Virus record (IMG/VR): IMGVR_UViG_3300007734_000620
Coordinates: 1-35,226 of that record
Length of the DNA: 35,226 nucleotides
Source of the DNA: a virus
Reading direction: 5' to 3' (one strand)
Positions 7,917 through 16,887 of this stretch are shown piece by piece (within the stretch, counting starts at the first letter, position 1; every line of letters starts with the position of its first letter). The position numbers and the translations under genes are program-made. Below the pieces are notes generated by a model that did not search any database, was not told the DNA's origin, and saw only the letters and a program-made list of their open reading frames with translations.

Positions 7917-8738
7917 ATGAATAAAGAGCCGCAACCAACAGTTGAGTTTGAAATCGATGGCGATTTAGAGCCAGAGACACTTAAAGTTGAAGATCAGACC
8001 GAGGAAGAAATTCCGGAGGTAGATTCCGAACCGGCAGCGGAGGAAAAAGAACCAATAAAGTTTGACGCAAAACAGCAAAAGGTTTTCGAGGAAGCACTAG
8101 CTAAGAAGGTTTACAAACAGCGTGAAGCCGAGCGTGAATCAGAAAGGTTAAGGCGAGAACTCGATGAAGTTAAAGCTAGATTACCAAAGCAAGAACGACC
8201 ACCTGTTTACGAGTCACCAGACCCGTTTGCTTATTCCGATCAAGAATACAGACAACGGCTACAGTATCGAGAGCAGAGTTTGGTTCAGGCTGCGCAGTGG
8301 GACGCACAACAAAATGCTCTGAGGTATCAAGAGCAGGTGCATCAAAATGAGCAGGCTCGTAAGCAGCATGAAGTCTTAGCTGACACAGTCAAGACTTATG
8401 CAGACCGAGCGGTTAAGTTGGGAGTGAGACGAGAAGAATTGCAGGCTGCTGGAAATTTAGTTGCGCAGGCTGGATTGAGCGAGGAAATTGTTCAATTCAT
8501 ATTGCACGAAGAACAAGGCGCATTGTTCACTAAGTTCTTAGCTGACCATCCTTCTGAACTCGAAGAACTCAAGGACTTAACACCGACAAGAGCAGCGGTA
8601 AGATTAGCTACGATCATTAAACCTAAGTTGGTTGCGCTTCAACCTAAAGTAAACAGAACGCCCGATCCATTAGTTAAAATGAGTGGTTCAGGCAGACCCC
8701 CAAAACCCAGTGGCGCAAAAGGTGTCACTTATGAATAG
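7917..8738 (+). CDS. Scaffolding protein
   Basis: I start this at ATG 7917, preceded by TGGGGCG at 7908-7914. The open frame runs further upstream through the tandem repeats but has no good start there. The 273-aa product is highly charged, with an acidic first 65 residues and long Glu/Gln/Arg-rich coiled-coil helices (about 65-200). It ends in a basic Gly/Pro tail (SGRPPKPSGAKG). Size, composition and position right before the coat gene fit a P22-like scaffold that guides prohead assembly and leaves before packaging. Sequence itself is diverged from P22 gp8. Confidence 0.85.
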   Translation: MNKEPQPTVEFEIDGDLEPETLKVEDQTEEEIPEVDSEPAAEEKEPIKFDAKQQKVFEEALAKKVYKQREAERESERLRRELDEVKARLPKQERPPVYESPDPFAYSDQEYRQRLQYREQSLVQAAQWDAQQNALRYQEQVHQNEQARKQHEVLADTVKTYADRAVKLGVRREELQAAGNLVAQAGLSEEIVQFILHEEQGALFTKFLADHPSELEELKDLTPTRAAVRLATIIKPKLVALQPKVNRTPDPLVKMSGSGRPPKPSGAKGVTYE

Positions 8739-8748
8739 GTAAATTGTC

Positions 8749-10017
8749 ATGGCTAATAGTCTAAGTAGTAACATTACACGGGTAGTCGCTAAAGTATTTC
8801 TGGAAGCGTTTGAATCCAGCCGAGTGATTACCAAAACCGTAAACACTCAGCTTCTTGCTGGTCGTTTCAATCCATCATCTGGAAGTACTGTGGACTTCAA
8901 ACGCCCACACGACTTCAACACCATCCGCACATCTGGTGGTGATATTTCATCAAGCACCAAGTCTGACATCATTGCTGGTAAGGCAACGGGTACAGTCCAG
9001 AATTATTTCACTGCTGCTACAGAGTGGTCTAACATTCAGGAAGCGCTTGAACTTGATCAGTTAGATGACATTCTTGCTCCAATGGCATCACGCATTGTTA
9101 CTAACCTTGAGTTGGATTTCGCTGCGTACATGATGAAGAATGCTTCATTGCGTTATGGAACACACGGTACTGCTGTCTCAACTTGGTCTCATGTGGCTGG
9201 CGCAGGCGCAACAATGGATTCAATCGGTATTTCACCATCTGATGAAAAATACTACCTGATGAACCCATTCACAGTTGCTACACTTGCCTCCGCACAGACT
9301 GGACTGACTGCGGCAGATTCCTTAGTGCGTACTGCTTGGGAAAATGCTCAGATCAGCACAAACTTCGGTGGTATGCGAGCATTATCCGCAACTACTCTTG
9401 CCAGCTTTACTTCTGGCACGGGTGCTGACCGAGCAGGTACTTTGTCTGCTGCTCCTGATGCAACTTACCTAACTGCTAAAGATACAATGACGCAATCACT
9501 TGCTGTCACTGCATTCCAAGCAAACATGGTTGTTAAAGCCGGTGATATGGTAACGATTGCAAGCGTTAATCGTTTAAATCTAAACACACGGCAAGCAATG
9601 GTTAACGCCTCTGGTACTAATGTGGCGTGGACTGGTGTTGTGACTGCTGATGTAACTCTCGGATCGTCTGGCGAAGGTACTCTAGTAGTTGCCGGAGCAG
9701 CAATCTACGAAGCAACCGGTCAGTACAATACTGTTACTGCTGCTCCAGCTAACGGTGCTGTTGTAACGATCTTGTCTGCTACTGCTACTTTGTATCAGCC
9801 AAACTTGTTCTACAACAAACAAGCCTTTGGTCTTGGTACTGTCAAACTTCCTAAACTGTATTCTACGGATACTGTTGCTACTACCAGTGATGGTATGAGC
9901 ATCCGTATTTCTAAATACAGCGATGGTAATGCGAATACACAAAAAATTCGCTTTGACTTATTGCCAGCATACGCTGTCTTTAATCCGATGTTCGCTGGAC
10001 AAGGATTTGGCGTATAA
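8749..10017 (+). CDS. Major capsid (coat) protein, P22 gp5-like
   Basis: The 422-aa protein matches P22 coat in length (430 aa). Its C-terminal pattern is that of the family: a Phe/Leu-rich LPKLYSTDTVATTSDGMSIRI segment leading to FDLLPAYAVFNPMFA. The early region TVDFKRPHDF and the ELDFAAYMMKNA helix correspond to the N-arm and spine of an HK97 fold. Residues about 240-320 are Gly/Thr-rich and likely form the I-domain-like insertion. It follows the scaffold gene by 10 bp and is closed by a strong terminator, as expected for the most abundant product. Confidence 0.93.
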   Translation: MANSLSSNITRVVAKVFLEAFESSRVITKTVNTQLLAGRFNPSSGSTVDFKRPHDFNTIRTSGGDISSSTKSDIIAGKATGTVQNYFTAATEWSNIQEALELDQLDDILAPMASRIVTNLELDFAAYMMKNASLRYGTHGTAVSTWSHVAGAGATMDSIGISPSDEKYYLMNPFTVATLASAQTGLTAADSLVRTAWENAQISTNFGGMRALSATTLASFTSGTGADRAGTLSAAPDATYLTAKDTMTQSLAVTAFQANMVVKAGDMVTIASVNRLNLNTRQAMVNASGTNVAWTGVVTADVTLGSSGEGTLVVAGAAIYEATGQYNTVTAAPANGAVVTILSATATLYQPNLFYNKQAFGLGTVKLPKLYSTDTVATTSDGMSIRISKYSDGNANTQKIRFDLLPAYAVFNPMFAGQGFGV

Positions 10018-10024
10018 ATAGAGG

Positions 10025-10051
10025 GGGAGGGCGAAAGCTCTCCCTTTTTTT
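10025..10051 (+). terminator. Rho-independent terminator after the coat gene
   Basis: An 8-bp stem (GGGAGGGC with GCTCTCCC, one G-U pair) closes a GAAA loop and is followed by seven T. This is a textbook intrinsic terminator 7 bp after the coat stop. It would reduce transcription of the tail genes relative to coat. Confidence 0.95.
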
Positions 10052-10068
10052 ATAATAGTGGGGCTTAA

Positions 10069-10551
10069 ATGGCAACAGTTGCACAAGTAGCAAAGGCGTC
10101 ACTACAGAGAATTCTAGTACAAGGTTCAGAAGCTCCATTACAGGCTGACGAATACCAAGACTACATATTTGCAATGAACAACTATATGACTTCACTTGCA
10201 GCAAGTGGAATCAATTTAGGTTATACAGTTGTCTCTAATCTCTCTGATACAGTAACAATCCCTGTAGGTGCATTGCGTGGATTAATAGCTAATATGGCTG
10301 TTGAGGTCGCACCAGATTATTCTGCTCCTATATCAGAGGCTCTAGCTCTTGCAGCGAGAGAAGGACTAACAGCGATGAGAATGCTAGGTCAGACGATGGC
10401 TGGTAGTAGATACCCGTCTACATTACCTGTTGGTTCTGGTAACGAGGGAATGTGGAACACAAACAATAGTCACTTCTATGTTCACGAAGAAGATTCAATC
10501 TTGGCAGAAGGCGTAGGCACAATCGGACTTGAGGTAGACACAGATGGTTGA
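10069..10551 (+). CDS. Head-to-tail adaptor, P22 gp4-like
   Basis: The 160-aa protein shows the gp4 pattern: an N-terminal helix with ADEYQDYIFAMNNYM, a central AVEVAPDYSAPISEALALAAREG helix, and a C-terminal YPSTLPVGSGNE..NNSHFYV, closely parallel to P22 gp4 (YPSRMPTGSGN..WHYF). In P22, gp4 is the first protein added below the portal after packaging and keeps DNA inside. A GTGGGG ribosome site precedes the ATG. Its end overlaps the next gene by 8 bp. Confidence 0.9.
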   Translation: MATVAQVAKASLQRILVQGSEAPLQADEYQDYIFAMNNYMTSLAASGINLGYTVVSNLSDTVTIPVGALRGLIANMAVEVAPDYSAPISEALALAAREGLTAMRMLGQTMAGSRYPSTLPVGSGNEGMWNTNNSHFYVHEEDSILAEGVGTIGLEVDTDG

Positions 10552-11395
10552 TAGAGCGTATGGGATTAAGCAATCTGAATTCCTAGTTCAGACATCAGTT
10601 CCTTCTGGATCGTCACTGGGAATATTTAATAACGGTGTCAACTACCAGATTACTTATGCAAGTTTCTTATCCGGTCTGGGTGTTACTGGGACGATTGTAC
10701 AAGACGGAGATGTTACTGGTACTCCGGTATTAGATGTTGCAGGCACTGTTAACAACATACGCAATCTAGAAGATGGATCAGGGATTGTGTGTAATGTCTC
10801 TGCATCAAACGGAATAACAGTAGCGCATAACTTTACTGTGAATGCGACTGGCTCACCTTTAATGTTAAACACCACAGCTGCTAGTCCGACATTTGCATCA
10901 TTGGTCGCAGGCACTGGGATAAGTCTGGCATCAGCAAGTAGCACAATAACAATAACAAATACTGCTGCATCAGCGCAGGCTCGTGGTCAGGTCTATATGC
11001 AGGGCAATGCTACTGCAACTGTTATAGCGTCCACTGCTACACCAGTCTTAGTAGCGGGGACATGGACTGTAGACCTTTCTACTAACATGACTTGTACAAC
11101 TGCTGGAAGAATTACTTACACTGGTACAACTACTCAAGTGTTAACAATTAACGCAGCACTGAGCCTTGATCCTGCAAGTGGTTCTAACCAAAACATACAG
11201 GTCTACTTGTACAAGAACGGATCTTCTATTGCTGGTTCAAGAATGGAATCTAAGATAAACACTGGCGAACATAAAACTGTTCCACTTGTCTATCAAATCT
11301 CAATGGCTACAAATGACTACATTGAAATCTATGTACAGAACTCTACCGCAACAAATAATATAACGGTAAGCCGAGCAGTCTTGAGTATTAACTAA
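10544..11395 (+). CDS. Tail/virion beta protein with C1q/TNF-like C-terminus
   Basis: The 283-aa protein is Thr/Ser/Asn-rich and predicted mostly beta. Residues about 10-140 carry repeated fibre-like strands (VAGTGISLASASSTITITNTA). Residues about 145-283 resemble the trimeric jelly-roll (C1q/TNF-like) head seen in phage fibres: a start like RGQVYMQGN, then NQNIQVYLYKNGSSIAG and NDYIEIYVQNSTATNNITV. Placed between gp4 and gp10, it may be a tail knob, needle or appendage. No P22 gp26-type coiled-coil needle is otherwise present, so it could fill that role; that is speculation. Confidence 0.75.
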   Translation: MVDRAYGIKQSEFLVQTSVPSGSSLGIFNNGVNYQITYASFLSGLGVTGTIVQDGDVTGTPVLDVAGTVNNIRNLEDGSGIVCNVSASNGITVAHNFTVNATGSPLMLNTTAASPTFASLVAGTGISLASASSTITITNTAASAQARGQVYMQGNATATVIASTATPVLVAGTWTVDLSTNMTCTTAGRITYTGTTTQVLTINAALSLDPASGSNQNIQVYLYKNGSSIAGSRMESKINTGEHKTVPLVYQISMATNDYIEIYVQNSTATNNITVSRAVLSIN

Positions 11396-12834
11396 TGCCA
11401 GCAACAGTCCTGCCGATTGCTAATGGTTTCTATGTCAGCCCTAGCCTGCCGATTTCAGCGCAGGAGTGTACTAATTTCTATCCTAATATAAACGAAGTCC
11501 CTGCTTTAAGTCAGGAGACCTTATTTGGTACAGCGGGACTAGAACAAGTCGCATCAACCGGCACTGTACAAAATCAGAATCGTGGCTCGCATGAGATGAA
11601 CGGTGTTCCCTATTTTGTGAATGGGACTACATTCTATAGTTTGGTTGAGACAATCGTCAGCGGTGTGACGGTATACACACTTACAAGCTATGGAACAGTG
11701 GCAGGAACGGCTAGGGTGTCGATGGCTGACAACGGCACACAGTTAATGATCTTAGTTCCTTCTGGTGCTGGTTATATCTTCACACACACCGCTAACACAT
11801 TTGTCACAATTACAGATGTAGATTTTGTCGCTAACGGTTTGCCGCAGTTTGTAGTGTTTATAGACTCTTATTTTGTTGTCACGACTAATACTAAAAAGTT
11901 CATTTGTTCTGCTCCTAATGATGGCACTAGTTGGAACGCTTTAGACTACGGAACTGCTGAGTCTGATCCCGATGACACTGTTGCTCCGGTTGTGTTTAAG
12001 AATCAATTATTTATATCAGGTAGTGAAACAATAGAAGCATTTCAAAATATCGGAGGGACTGACTTTCCCTTTCAGAGGACTGGACTGTTCTTACAGAAAG
12101 GCGTTTATGCTCCGTATAGTTTAATTAATGTACAAGATTCCTTCATGTTTATCGGTGGTGGCTCTAATGAATCACCAGCAGTGTGGGCATTGAGTGGAAA
12201 TAGTACAGCTAAAGTCTCGACCATCCCGATAGATTCGATCCTACAAGGATTATCAAGTGATCAATTGGCAGCGGTGTTCTCTTGGACATACGCTCAGAAC
12301 GGTGCTTACTTTGTAGGGTTTACCTTACCGACTACAACCTTTGTCTACGACCTAACATCTAAGCGGTGGCATGAGAGAAAATCTGTAGTCAGTGGTCAGC
12401 TCGGTGCGTTTAGAGTGGCTTCGATGGTTCAGGCTTACAACCATGTATTATGTGGTGATTCTATAGACGGAAGGATTGGTCTACTTGATCCTTCTTATTA
12501 TTCTGAATACGGTGAGGACATTATTAGAACGGTCGCAACTCAGCCATTCCAAAATACAATGAACTCTTTCTTTGTGCCGAGTATTGAATTAACTGTCGAG
12601 TCTGGCGTAGGCAACACAACTGTTGTAGACCCACAGATTTCAATGGAACGCAGTAGAGACGGCAAGACTTGGTCAGACCCCAGATCACGATCAATCGGTA
12701 AGGTGGGTGAGTATGATCTACGAGCCGTGTGGCGAAGAAATGGTTATGTTAATCGTTTTGAGATATTTAGATTTACATTAACTGATCAAGTAAAACCTGT
12801 AATTATTCAACTGACAGCAGATATAGTGACATGA
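11395..12834 (+). CDS. Packaged DNA stabilization protein, P22 gp10-like
   Basis: The 479-aa product matches P22 gp10 in size (472 aa) and layout. The start MPATVLPIANGFYVSPSLPI, NFYPN near residue 28, and the FGTAGLEQV turn parallel the gp10 opening. A later VFISGSETIEAF-type strand, FLQKGVYAPYS, SMERSRDGKTWSDPR and WRRNGYVNRFEIFRF parallel the gp10 propeller and C-terminus. In P22 gp10 forms the hexameric tail hub below gp4. It starts on the upstream stop and overlaps the next gene by 4 bp. Confidence 0.9.
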   Translation: MPATVLPIANGFYVSPSLPISAQECTNFYPNINEVPALSQETLFGTAGLEQVASTGTVQNQNRGSHEMNGVPYFVNGTTFYSLVETIVSGVTVYTLTSYGTVAGTARVSMADNGTQLMILVPSGAGYIFTHTANTFVTITDVDFVANGLPQFVVFIDSYFVVTTNTKKFICSAPNDGTSWNALDYGTAESDPDDTVAPVVFKNQLFISGSETIEAFQNIGGTDFPFQRTGLFLQKGVYAPYSLINVQDSFMFIGGGSNESPAVWALSGNSTAKVSTIPIDSILQGLSSDQLAAVFSWTYAQNGAYFVGFTLPTTTFVYDLTSKRWHERKSVVSGQLGAFRVASMVQAYNHVLCGDSIDGRIGLLDPSYYSEYGEDIIRTVATQPFQNTMNSFFVPSIELTVESGVGNTTVVDPQISMERSRDGKTWSDPRSRSIGKVGEYDLRAVWRRNGYVNRFEIFRFTLTDQVKPVIIQLTADIVT

Positions 12835-13076
12835 GTTTAAACGCATCCCAACCGATTATTCTAGATGACGGAACGATGACGCAGGCGTTCAGGACTTGGA
12901 CTTTGCAGGCGACTTTAAGCATTCCTATTGTTGGAGTTGGATCTCCGGAGTCAGTTGTGACAGCACCACAGTATTCACTCTATTTAGATTCGACAGGTGC
13001 AGCAGGCTTTGTCGCTTACAGAAAAATGCTTCCTTCTATCGGTGGGGATAAATCGCAGGGATGGATTCGTACATAG
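12831..13076 (+). CDS. Small conserved phage protein downstream of gp10, 81 aa
   Basis: The 81-aa protein reads SLNASQPIILDDGTMTQAFRTWT then SPESVVTAPQYSLYLD and ends in LPSIGGDKSQGW. I recognise this pattern as a frequent small phage protein following gp10-like genes; its function is not known. The PQYSLYLDSTG segment looks like a fibre N-terminal anchoring motif. It overlaps both neighbours, so it belongs to the tail operon. Confidence 0.7.
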   Translation: MSLNASQPIILDDGTMTQAFRTWTLQATLSIPIVGVGSPESVVTAPQYSLYLDSTGAAGFVAYRKMLPSIGGDKSQGWIRT

Positions 13077-13432
13077 TCAGATGTCGTGAAGACATTGCTT
13101 TAGATATTTTACAACATCCGAGCGTTGTAAGACCGTTAGGACTGTACGCAGATAGCGTACTAGAAGATTTCGAATGGTGGTTGATTGACGACAAGTTACT
13201 TGTAGCTTTAAAGCCACAAGGTAAAGAGGTTGAGGTTCACATAGCCTGTAAGTTTCGAGATAGACATACAGTGCGTGAATCAATGAAAAATGGTTTAGAA
13301 TGGTTGAAATTCCGTAAGTTTAAAACGGTGTGGACTACCGCACCTGATAACCGAAAAGCCTTATTAAATATGTTAACGGCTCTGAATTTTACCAGAGCAG
13401 GAGAAGATAGATGGCAATGCAACTTGCTGTAG
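13061..13432 (+). CDS. GNAT-like protein, P22 gp14/DUF2824-like
   Basis: The 123-aa protein has an acetyltransferase-like alpha/beta pattern: WWLIDDKLLVALKPQGKEVEVHIACKF, a helix, FKTVWTTAPDNRKALLNMLTALNFTRAG. This ends with the LGF-like turn of GNAT folds. P22 gp14, in the same position between gp10 and gp7, belongs to DUF2824 and is needed for normal head assembly. Synteny and fold pattern support the same role here. No clear acetyl-CoA loop (R/QxxGxG/A) is seen, so catalysis is doubtful. Confidence 0.72.
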   Translation: MDSYIVRCREDIALDILQHPSVVRPLGLYADSVLEDFEWWLIDDKLLVALKPQGKEVEVHIACKFRDRHTVRESMKNGLEWLKFRKFKTVWTTAPDNRKALLNMLTALNFTRAGEDRWQCNLL

Positions 13433-13902
13433 CTGCTGCAACCGCTGGTGCTAATTATTTAGGCAATAAAAAAACAAACGCTGCTAATAAAAAAGCGGCA
13501 GAAGAAGCCAACCGAGTTGCGCAATCAAGAACTACGGCTGGTCTTGGTTATTTAGAGCCTGCCTACAATAAAGGGATGGACGCTCAACAGAGAGCGTATG
13601 AGCAGTCTTTATCATTACAAGGTCAGACCTTCAGACCAACCATCGATGCGATGCAAGGTGGAAATCTTGCAGCACAAAGAGCGATCCTAGCAGGACTTCC
13701 CATGCAAAGAGCCGCTATTCTCGGTGGCAAGATCGATTATTCTCAATTACAACCTTATCAGCAGAATATTGACACAAGTGCTATGCAAGGTTTGTTTAAC
13801 CCACAAGCAATGCAGTTCAGACCACAACAAGCACCACAAGAACAAATGTCACCTGAGATGATTGCCTACTTGAATTCTATGCAAAATGGAGGCTACTCCT
13901 AA
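13411..13902 (+). CDS. Internal/ejection protein, P22 gp7 position
   Basis: The 163-aa protein begins with an Ala-rich hydrophobic helix (MQLAVAAATAGANYLG), then a Lys/Ala/Asn-rich amphipathic helix and a Gln/Met-rich second half. This composition and the position after a gp14-like gene fit a DNA-ejection protein (P22 gp7 slot). Sequence alone does not prove homology. It starts 22 bp inside the upstream gene and its stop overlaps the next start. Confidence 0.62.
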   Translation: MAMQLAVAAATAGANYLGNKKTNAANKKAAEEANRVAQSRTTAGLGYLEPAYNKGMDAQQRAYEQSLSLQGQTFRPTIDAMQGGNLAAQRAILAGLPMQRAAILGGKIDYSQLQPYQQNIDTSAMQGLFNPQAMQFRPQQAPQEQMSPEMIAYLNSMQNGGYS

Positions 13903-15776
13903 TGGCTGTTACCGCAGAACAGATTCAGGGTTGGATTAAAGAGAACCCGAACGCATCGACTGGGCAAATTCAGCAAGCAATGACCGACAATGGCGTTAGC
14001 AATCAAATGCTGGCAAGTGTTTTGGGGACTCAGCCTTTATTAAATGCACCTGCTGAAGTAAAAGCAATGCAATACAATAATTGGTCGCAAGGCGCACCTG
14101 CCTTAACGAATGACGCTAATCGTGCCTCTATCATGCAGCGATTCGGATTGACTCCGCAACAAGCTGCGCAGTATTCCAATATTCCTGTTGAACAAATTCA
14201 ACAACGATATGACACTGGCATGGCACAAGCCACTGCTCCGATCACATCAGGCAAGGTCACTGACCAACAGCTTGCAACCTATCTTGCGGGAAATCCCAAC
14301 GCATCAGACGCACAACTGTCAGCCTTAATGACGCAGTACGGTGTGACACCTGCTCAGATGTCTAAAGTAACGGGTGGCTCAATACCTGATATTGAAAAAA
14401 GACTTTTAGACGTTACACAAGCACAAGCTGAAAATATCCCAACAGGGTTGGCTGGGTTTGAGTCGTCTATAAATAAAGGGTTGGCAGACACAACAAAAAC
14501 TCTTAGAGATGCTGAGACGCTTTCACGACAAGACCTGTCAACTTCACAAAACGAAGTCGCTAGACTGTACGGTAAAAATATTGCAGGGATACAAGACGCA
14601 GGTAATGTCGCTGCGCAAGACTTAACATCAGCACAAGAGCAAGTCGCTAAACTCTATGGATTAAACATAGCAGACATTCAAGCAGCGGGTGCTAAAGCTC
14701 GAAGCGATGTTGAGGGTACATTTAAAACTGCCGGTAGTTACTACACTCCGTATCAGCAGGCAGGCACTCAGGCGTTAACTCTACAGCAGGCTCTCTCAGG
14801 TGCGTCAGGACAGCAGGCATTCGATCAGGCATACCAAGAGTCACCTTACATTGCGTTTCTGCGTGAGCAAGGAATGAGAGCCAATCTAGCAGGTGCTTCT
14901 GCTACCGGTGGACTCGGTGGTGGTAATGTCCAAAAAGAATTAAACCGATTTGGTCAAGGACTTGCTAGTCAGGGAATTCAACAACAGATTGGTAATCTAC
15001 AGAACTTATCTGCACAAGGTCTTAATGCTGCTGGTGGTGCTGCCGGTGTACAAACAGGTTTAGGGACTAACCTTGCTAATATTGGCACTGGTGTTGCCGG
15101 TGATGTATCAAATCAGCGTGGTGCTTTAGCGGGATATGAATCTGGCACTGGTACTAATCTCGCTAATCTAAGAACAGGTACTGCGTCTAGTGTCGCTAAT
15201 CAGGGCAGTCAGTTGGCGGGGTATGTGTCTGGAACAGGCGTTAACTTAGCAAATATTGGTCAACAGACTGGAGCTAACATTGCCAACTTTCAAGGCTCTG
15301 CTGCAAGTGGTATTGCAACACAGAGAATGAAAGCTGGTGAGTCACTACAAAACCAAATCGACTCAGCCACAATCAATCTTGCCAATCTTGCCAATGCACA
15401 AGGCACTAATCTTGCCACTGCATACCAAAAACAGACAGGTGCTGTACAAGGGTTCAACACTGGTGCAGCAGACGCATACGCAGAAAACACAGTTAATTTA
15501 GCAAATAAGCAATCAGGTCTTGTTACAGGACAGCCATATACTCAAGCACCAGTTCCAGATTATGCAAAGCAGTATACGGATGTATTTAACGCAGGTTCGG
15601 CTGGTTATCAGTTAGGAGGCATGGCTGGACAGCCAACAACACAGCCAACAACATTCGACCCAAATTTCAAACCTACTATTTATACACCGGCTTCTGGTGG
15701 ATCTATAGCAAGGGGTGTTAACACGATGGGTTCACCATTAAGCGGGAATTACCCAAAATTTTATTACAATTACTGA
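13902..15776 (+). CDS. DNA transfer/ejection protein, gp20 position
   Basis: The 624-aa protein is Ala/Gln/Gly-rich. Two helical repeats of about 37 residues share a core (WIKENPNAS.GQIQ..M...GVS at 11-40 and YLAGNPNAS.AQLSALM..YGVT at 127-150). The centre (about 285-350) holds a motif frequent in phage DNA-transfer proteins: YYTPYQQAG, FDQAYQESPYIAFLREQGM, then a Gly-rich link and QKELNRFGQGLASQ. Residues about 375-520 are degenerate repeats around GTNLANIGTG. It is expected inside the head and ejected through the tail. It follows the gp7-like gene directly. Confidence 0.75.
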   Translation: MAVTAEQIQGWIKENPNASTGQIQQAMTDNGVSNQMLASVLGTQPLLNAPAEVKAMQYNNWSQGAPALTNDANRASIMQRFGLTPQQAAQYSNIPVEQIQQRYDTGMAQATAPITSGKVTDQQLATYLAGNPNASDAQLSALMTQYGVTPAQMSKVTGGSIPDIEKRLLDVTQAQAENIPTGLAGFESSINKGLADTTKTLRDAETLSRQDLSTSQNEVARLYGKNIAGIQDAGNVAAQDLTSAQEQVAKLYGLNIADIQAAGAKARSDVEGTFKTAGSYYTPYQQAGTQALTLQQALSGASGQQAFDQAYQESPYIAFLREQGMRANLAGASATGGLGGGNVQKELNRFGQGLASQGIQQQIGNLQNLSAQGLNAAGGAAGVQTGLGTNLANIGTGVAGDVSNQRGALAGYESGTGTNLANLRTGTASSVANQGSQLAGYVSGTGVNLANIGQQTGANIANFQGSAASGIATQRMKAGESLQNQIDSATINLANLANAQGTNLATAYQKQTGAVQGFNTGAADAYAENTVNLANKQSGLVTGQPYTQAPVPDYAKQYTDVFNAGSAGYQLGGMAGQPTTQPTTFDPNFKPTIYTPASGGSIARGVNTMGSPLSGNYPKFYYNY

Positions 15777-15783
15777 GATCACT

Positions 15784-16887
15784 ATGGCACTTAATTTTGG
15801 TGAATTGTTAGGTGGGATCGGGGCTGCAATAGGCGGCACTGCTCCTCAGTATGTGCAAGATTTGAAAGGCAGAAAACAGTCTGAACTCTTAGCTCGTGAA
15901 AAGGCTATGTATCAAGACGCAGCCATTGGATTGCAGCTTTTAGAAAGTGGGCAACTCCAACAGTTAGATGACTTGGGTAGGGATCGGATGGATCAGCTCA
16001 GACAATTTCCTGATGCTGTACCAAACGACACACTCAGAATGTTAGCCTTGAATAAACTGGCGATGGGCGGTGATAGATCCGCACTAGGTCAGCTTCACGC
16101 TGAATTAATTTCTGCTAATAAAGCCGGTCAGATTAAGGGCTACCTGTCAGCACCAGCAGCACCTGAAGGCTACACCTTAAGTCAGGGACAGACAAGATTT
16201 GAAGGCGGTCGAAATGTAGCAAGTGTTCCTGCTGCTACACCAGAAGCAAAGGCAACATTTGACATTATCTCGGCTGAAAGAGCTAAAGAGTTAGGACTTC
16301 CTGATGGCAAACAGTATCAGATAAATTCACTCACAGGACAAATATCGGCTATCGGTGGTGGCGATACTACTATCTCTGTAGGAAATGCCACAGAGGGTGA
16401 AAGAACGGCAGGCATATTGGCTGATAGACTTGATTTCGCACAAAGCCAAATCAATGATGTTCTTGCAAGTTCACCGGAATCAAATAAACCGAAAATGGGA
16501 TCAACAGCCTTAAATGCTCTAGGTCTTTATTATCTAGCAAACATTTCTAATCCTGCTGAAAGGCAAATTATAGAAGCAGCGCAATTAGATATGTTAGACG
16601 CTGCTCTTACTTTGGGAACTGGTGCTGCATATACAAAAGAACAACTAGAGGGATATAGAATTGCATATTTCCCGCAAATAGGTGATACCGACCAAGTTAT
16701 TACAGCAAAGTCTGCACGACTAAATAATTTGATAGGAGGAGCATATAAAAAAGCAGGACGAGCAGCACCAGAAGTTATGCGAAGCTCGACTCCTACTATA
16801 AGTGGCAATGTAGTGCGGGTAGGAGACGAGTCATTTACATTCCCAACACCTGAAACGGCTGAAGCATTTAGAAAGGCGATACTATAA
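15784..16887 (+). CDS. Internal virion protein, 367 aa
   Basis: The N-terminus is a Gly-rich hydrophobic helix (LLGGIGAAIGG), followed by a long Gln/Leu/Arg helical region (about 25-140). Near residues 275-330 is LGTGAAYTKEQLEGYRIAYFPQIGDTDQV, a pattern I have seen in internal proteins of many podoviruses and siphoviruses (GAAIS..E...Y...YFP.PGD). Function is unknown; the context, between two probable ejection proteins, suggests the injectisome. Confidence 0.7.
   Translation: MALNFGELLGGIGAAIGGTAPQYVQDLKGRKQSELLAREKAMYQDAAIGLQLLESGQLQQLDDLGRDRMDQLRQFPDAVPNDTLRMLALNKLAMGGDRSALGQLHAELISANKAGQIKGYLSAPAAPEGYTLSQGQTRFEGGRNVASVPAATPEAKATFDIISAERAKELGLPDGKQYQINSLTGQISAIGGGDTTISVGNATEGERTAGILADRLDFAQSQINDVLASSPESNKPKMGSTALNALGLYYLANISNPAERQIIEAAQLDMLDAALTLGTGAAYTKEQLEGYRIAYFPQIGDTDQVITAKSARLNNLIGGAYKKAGRAAPEVMRSSTPTISGNVVRVGDESFTFPTPETAEAFRKAIL

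Noticed and set aside
7815-7917. Upstream extension of the scaffold frame
   Set aside because: The extra 34 codons run through the tandem repeats and have no ribosome site; ATG 7917 has TGGGGCG.
10051-10056. TATAAT directly after the coat terminator as a promoter
   Set aside because: It shares bases with the T tract and the place of its -35 is the terminator stem with no TTGACA-like box.
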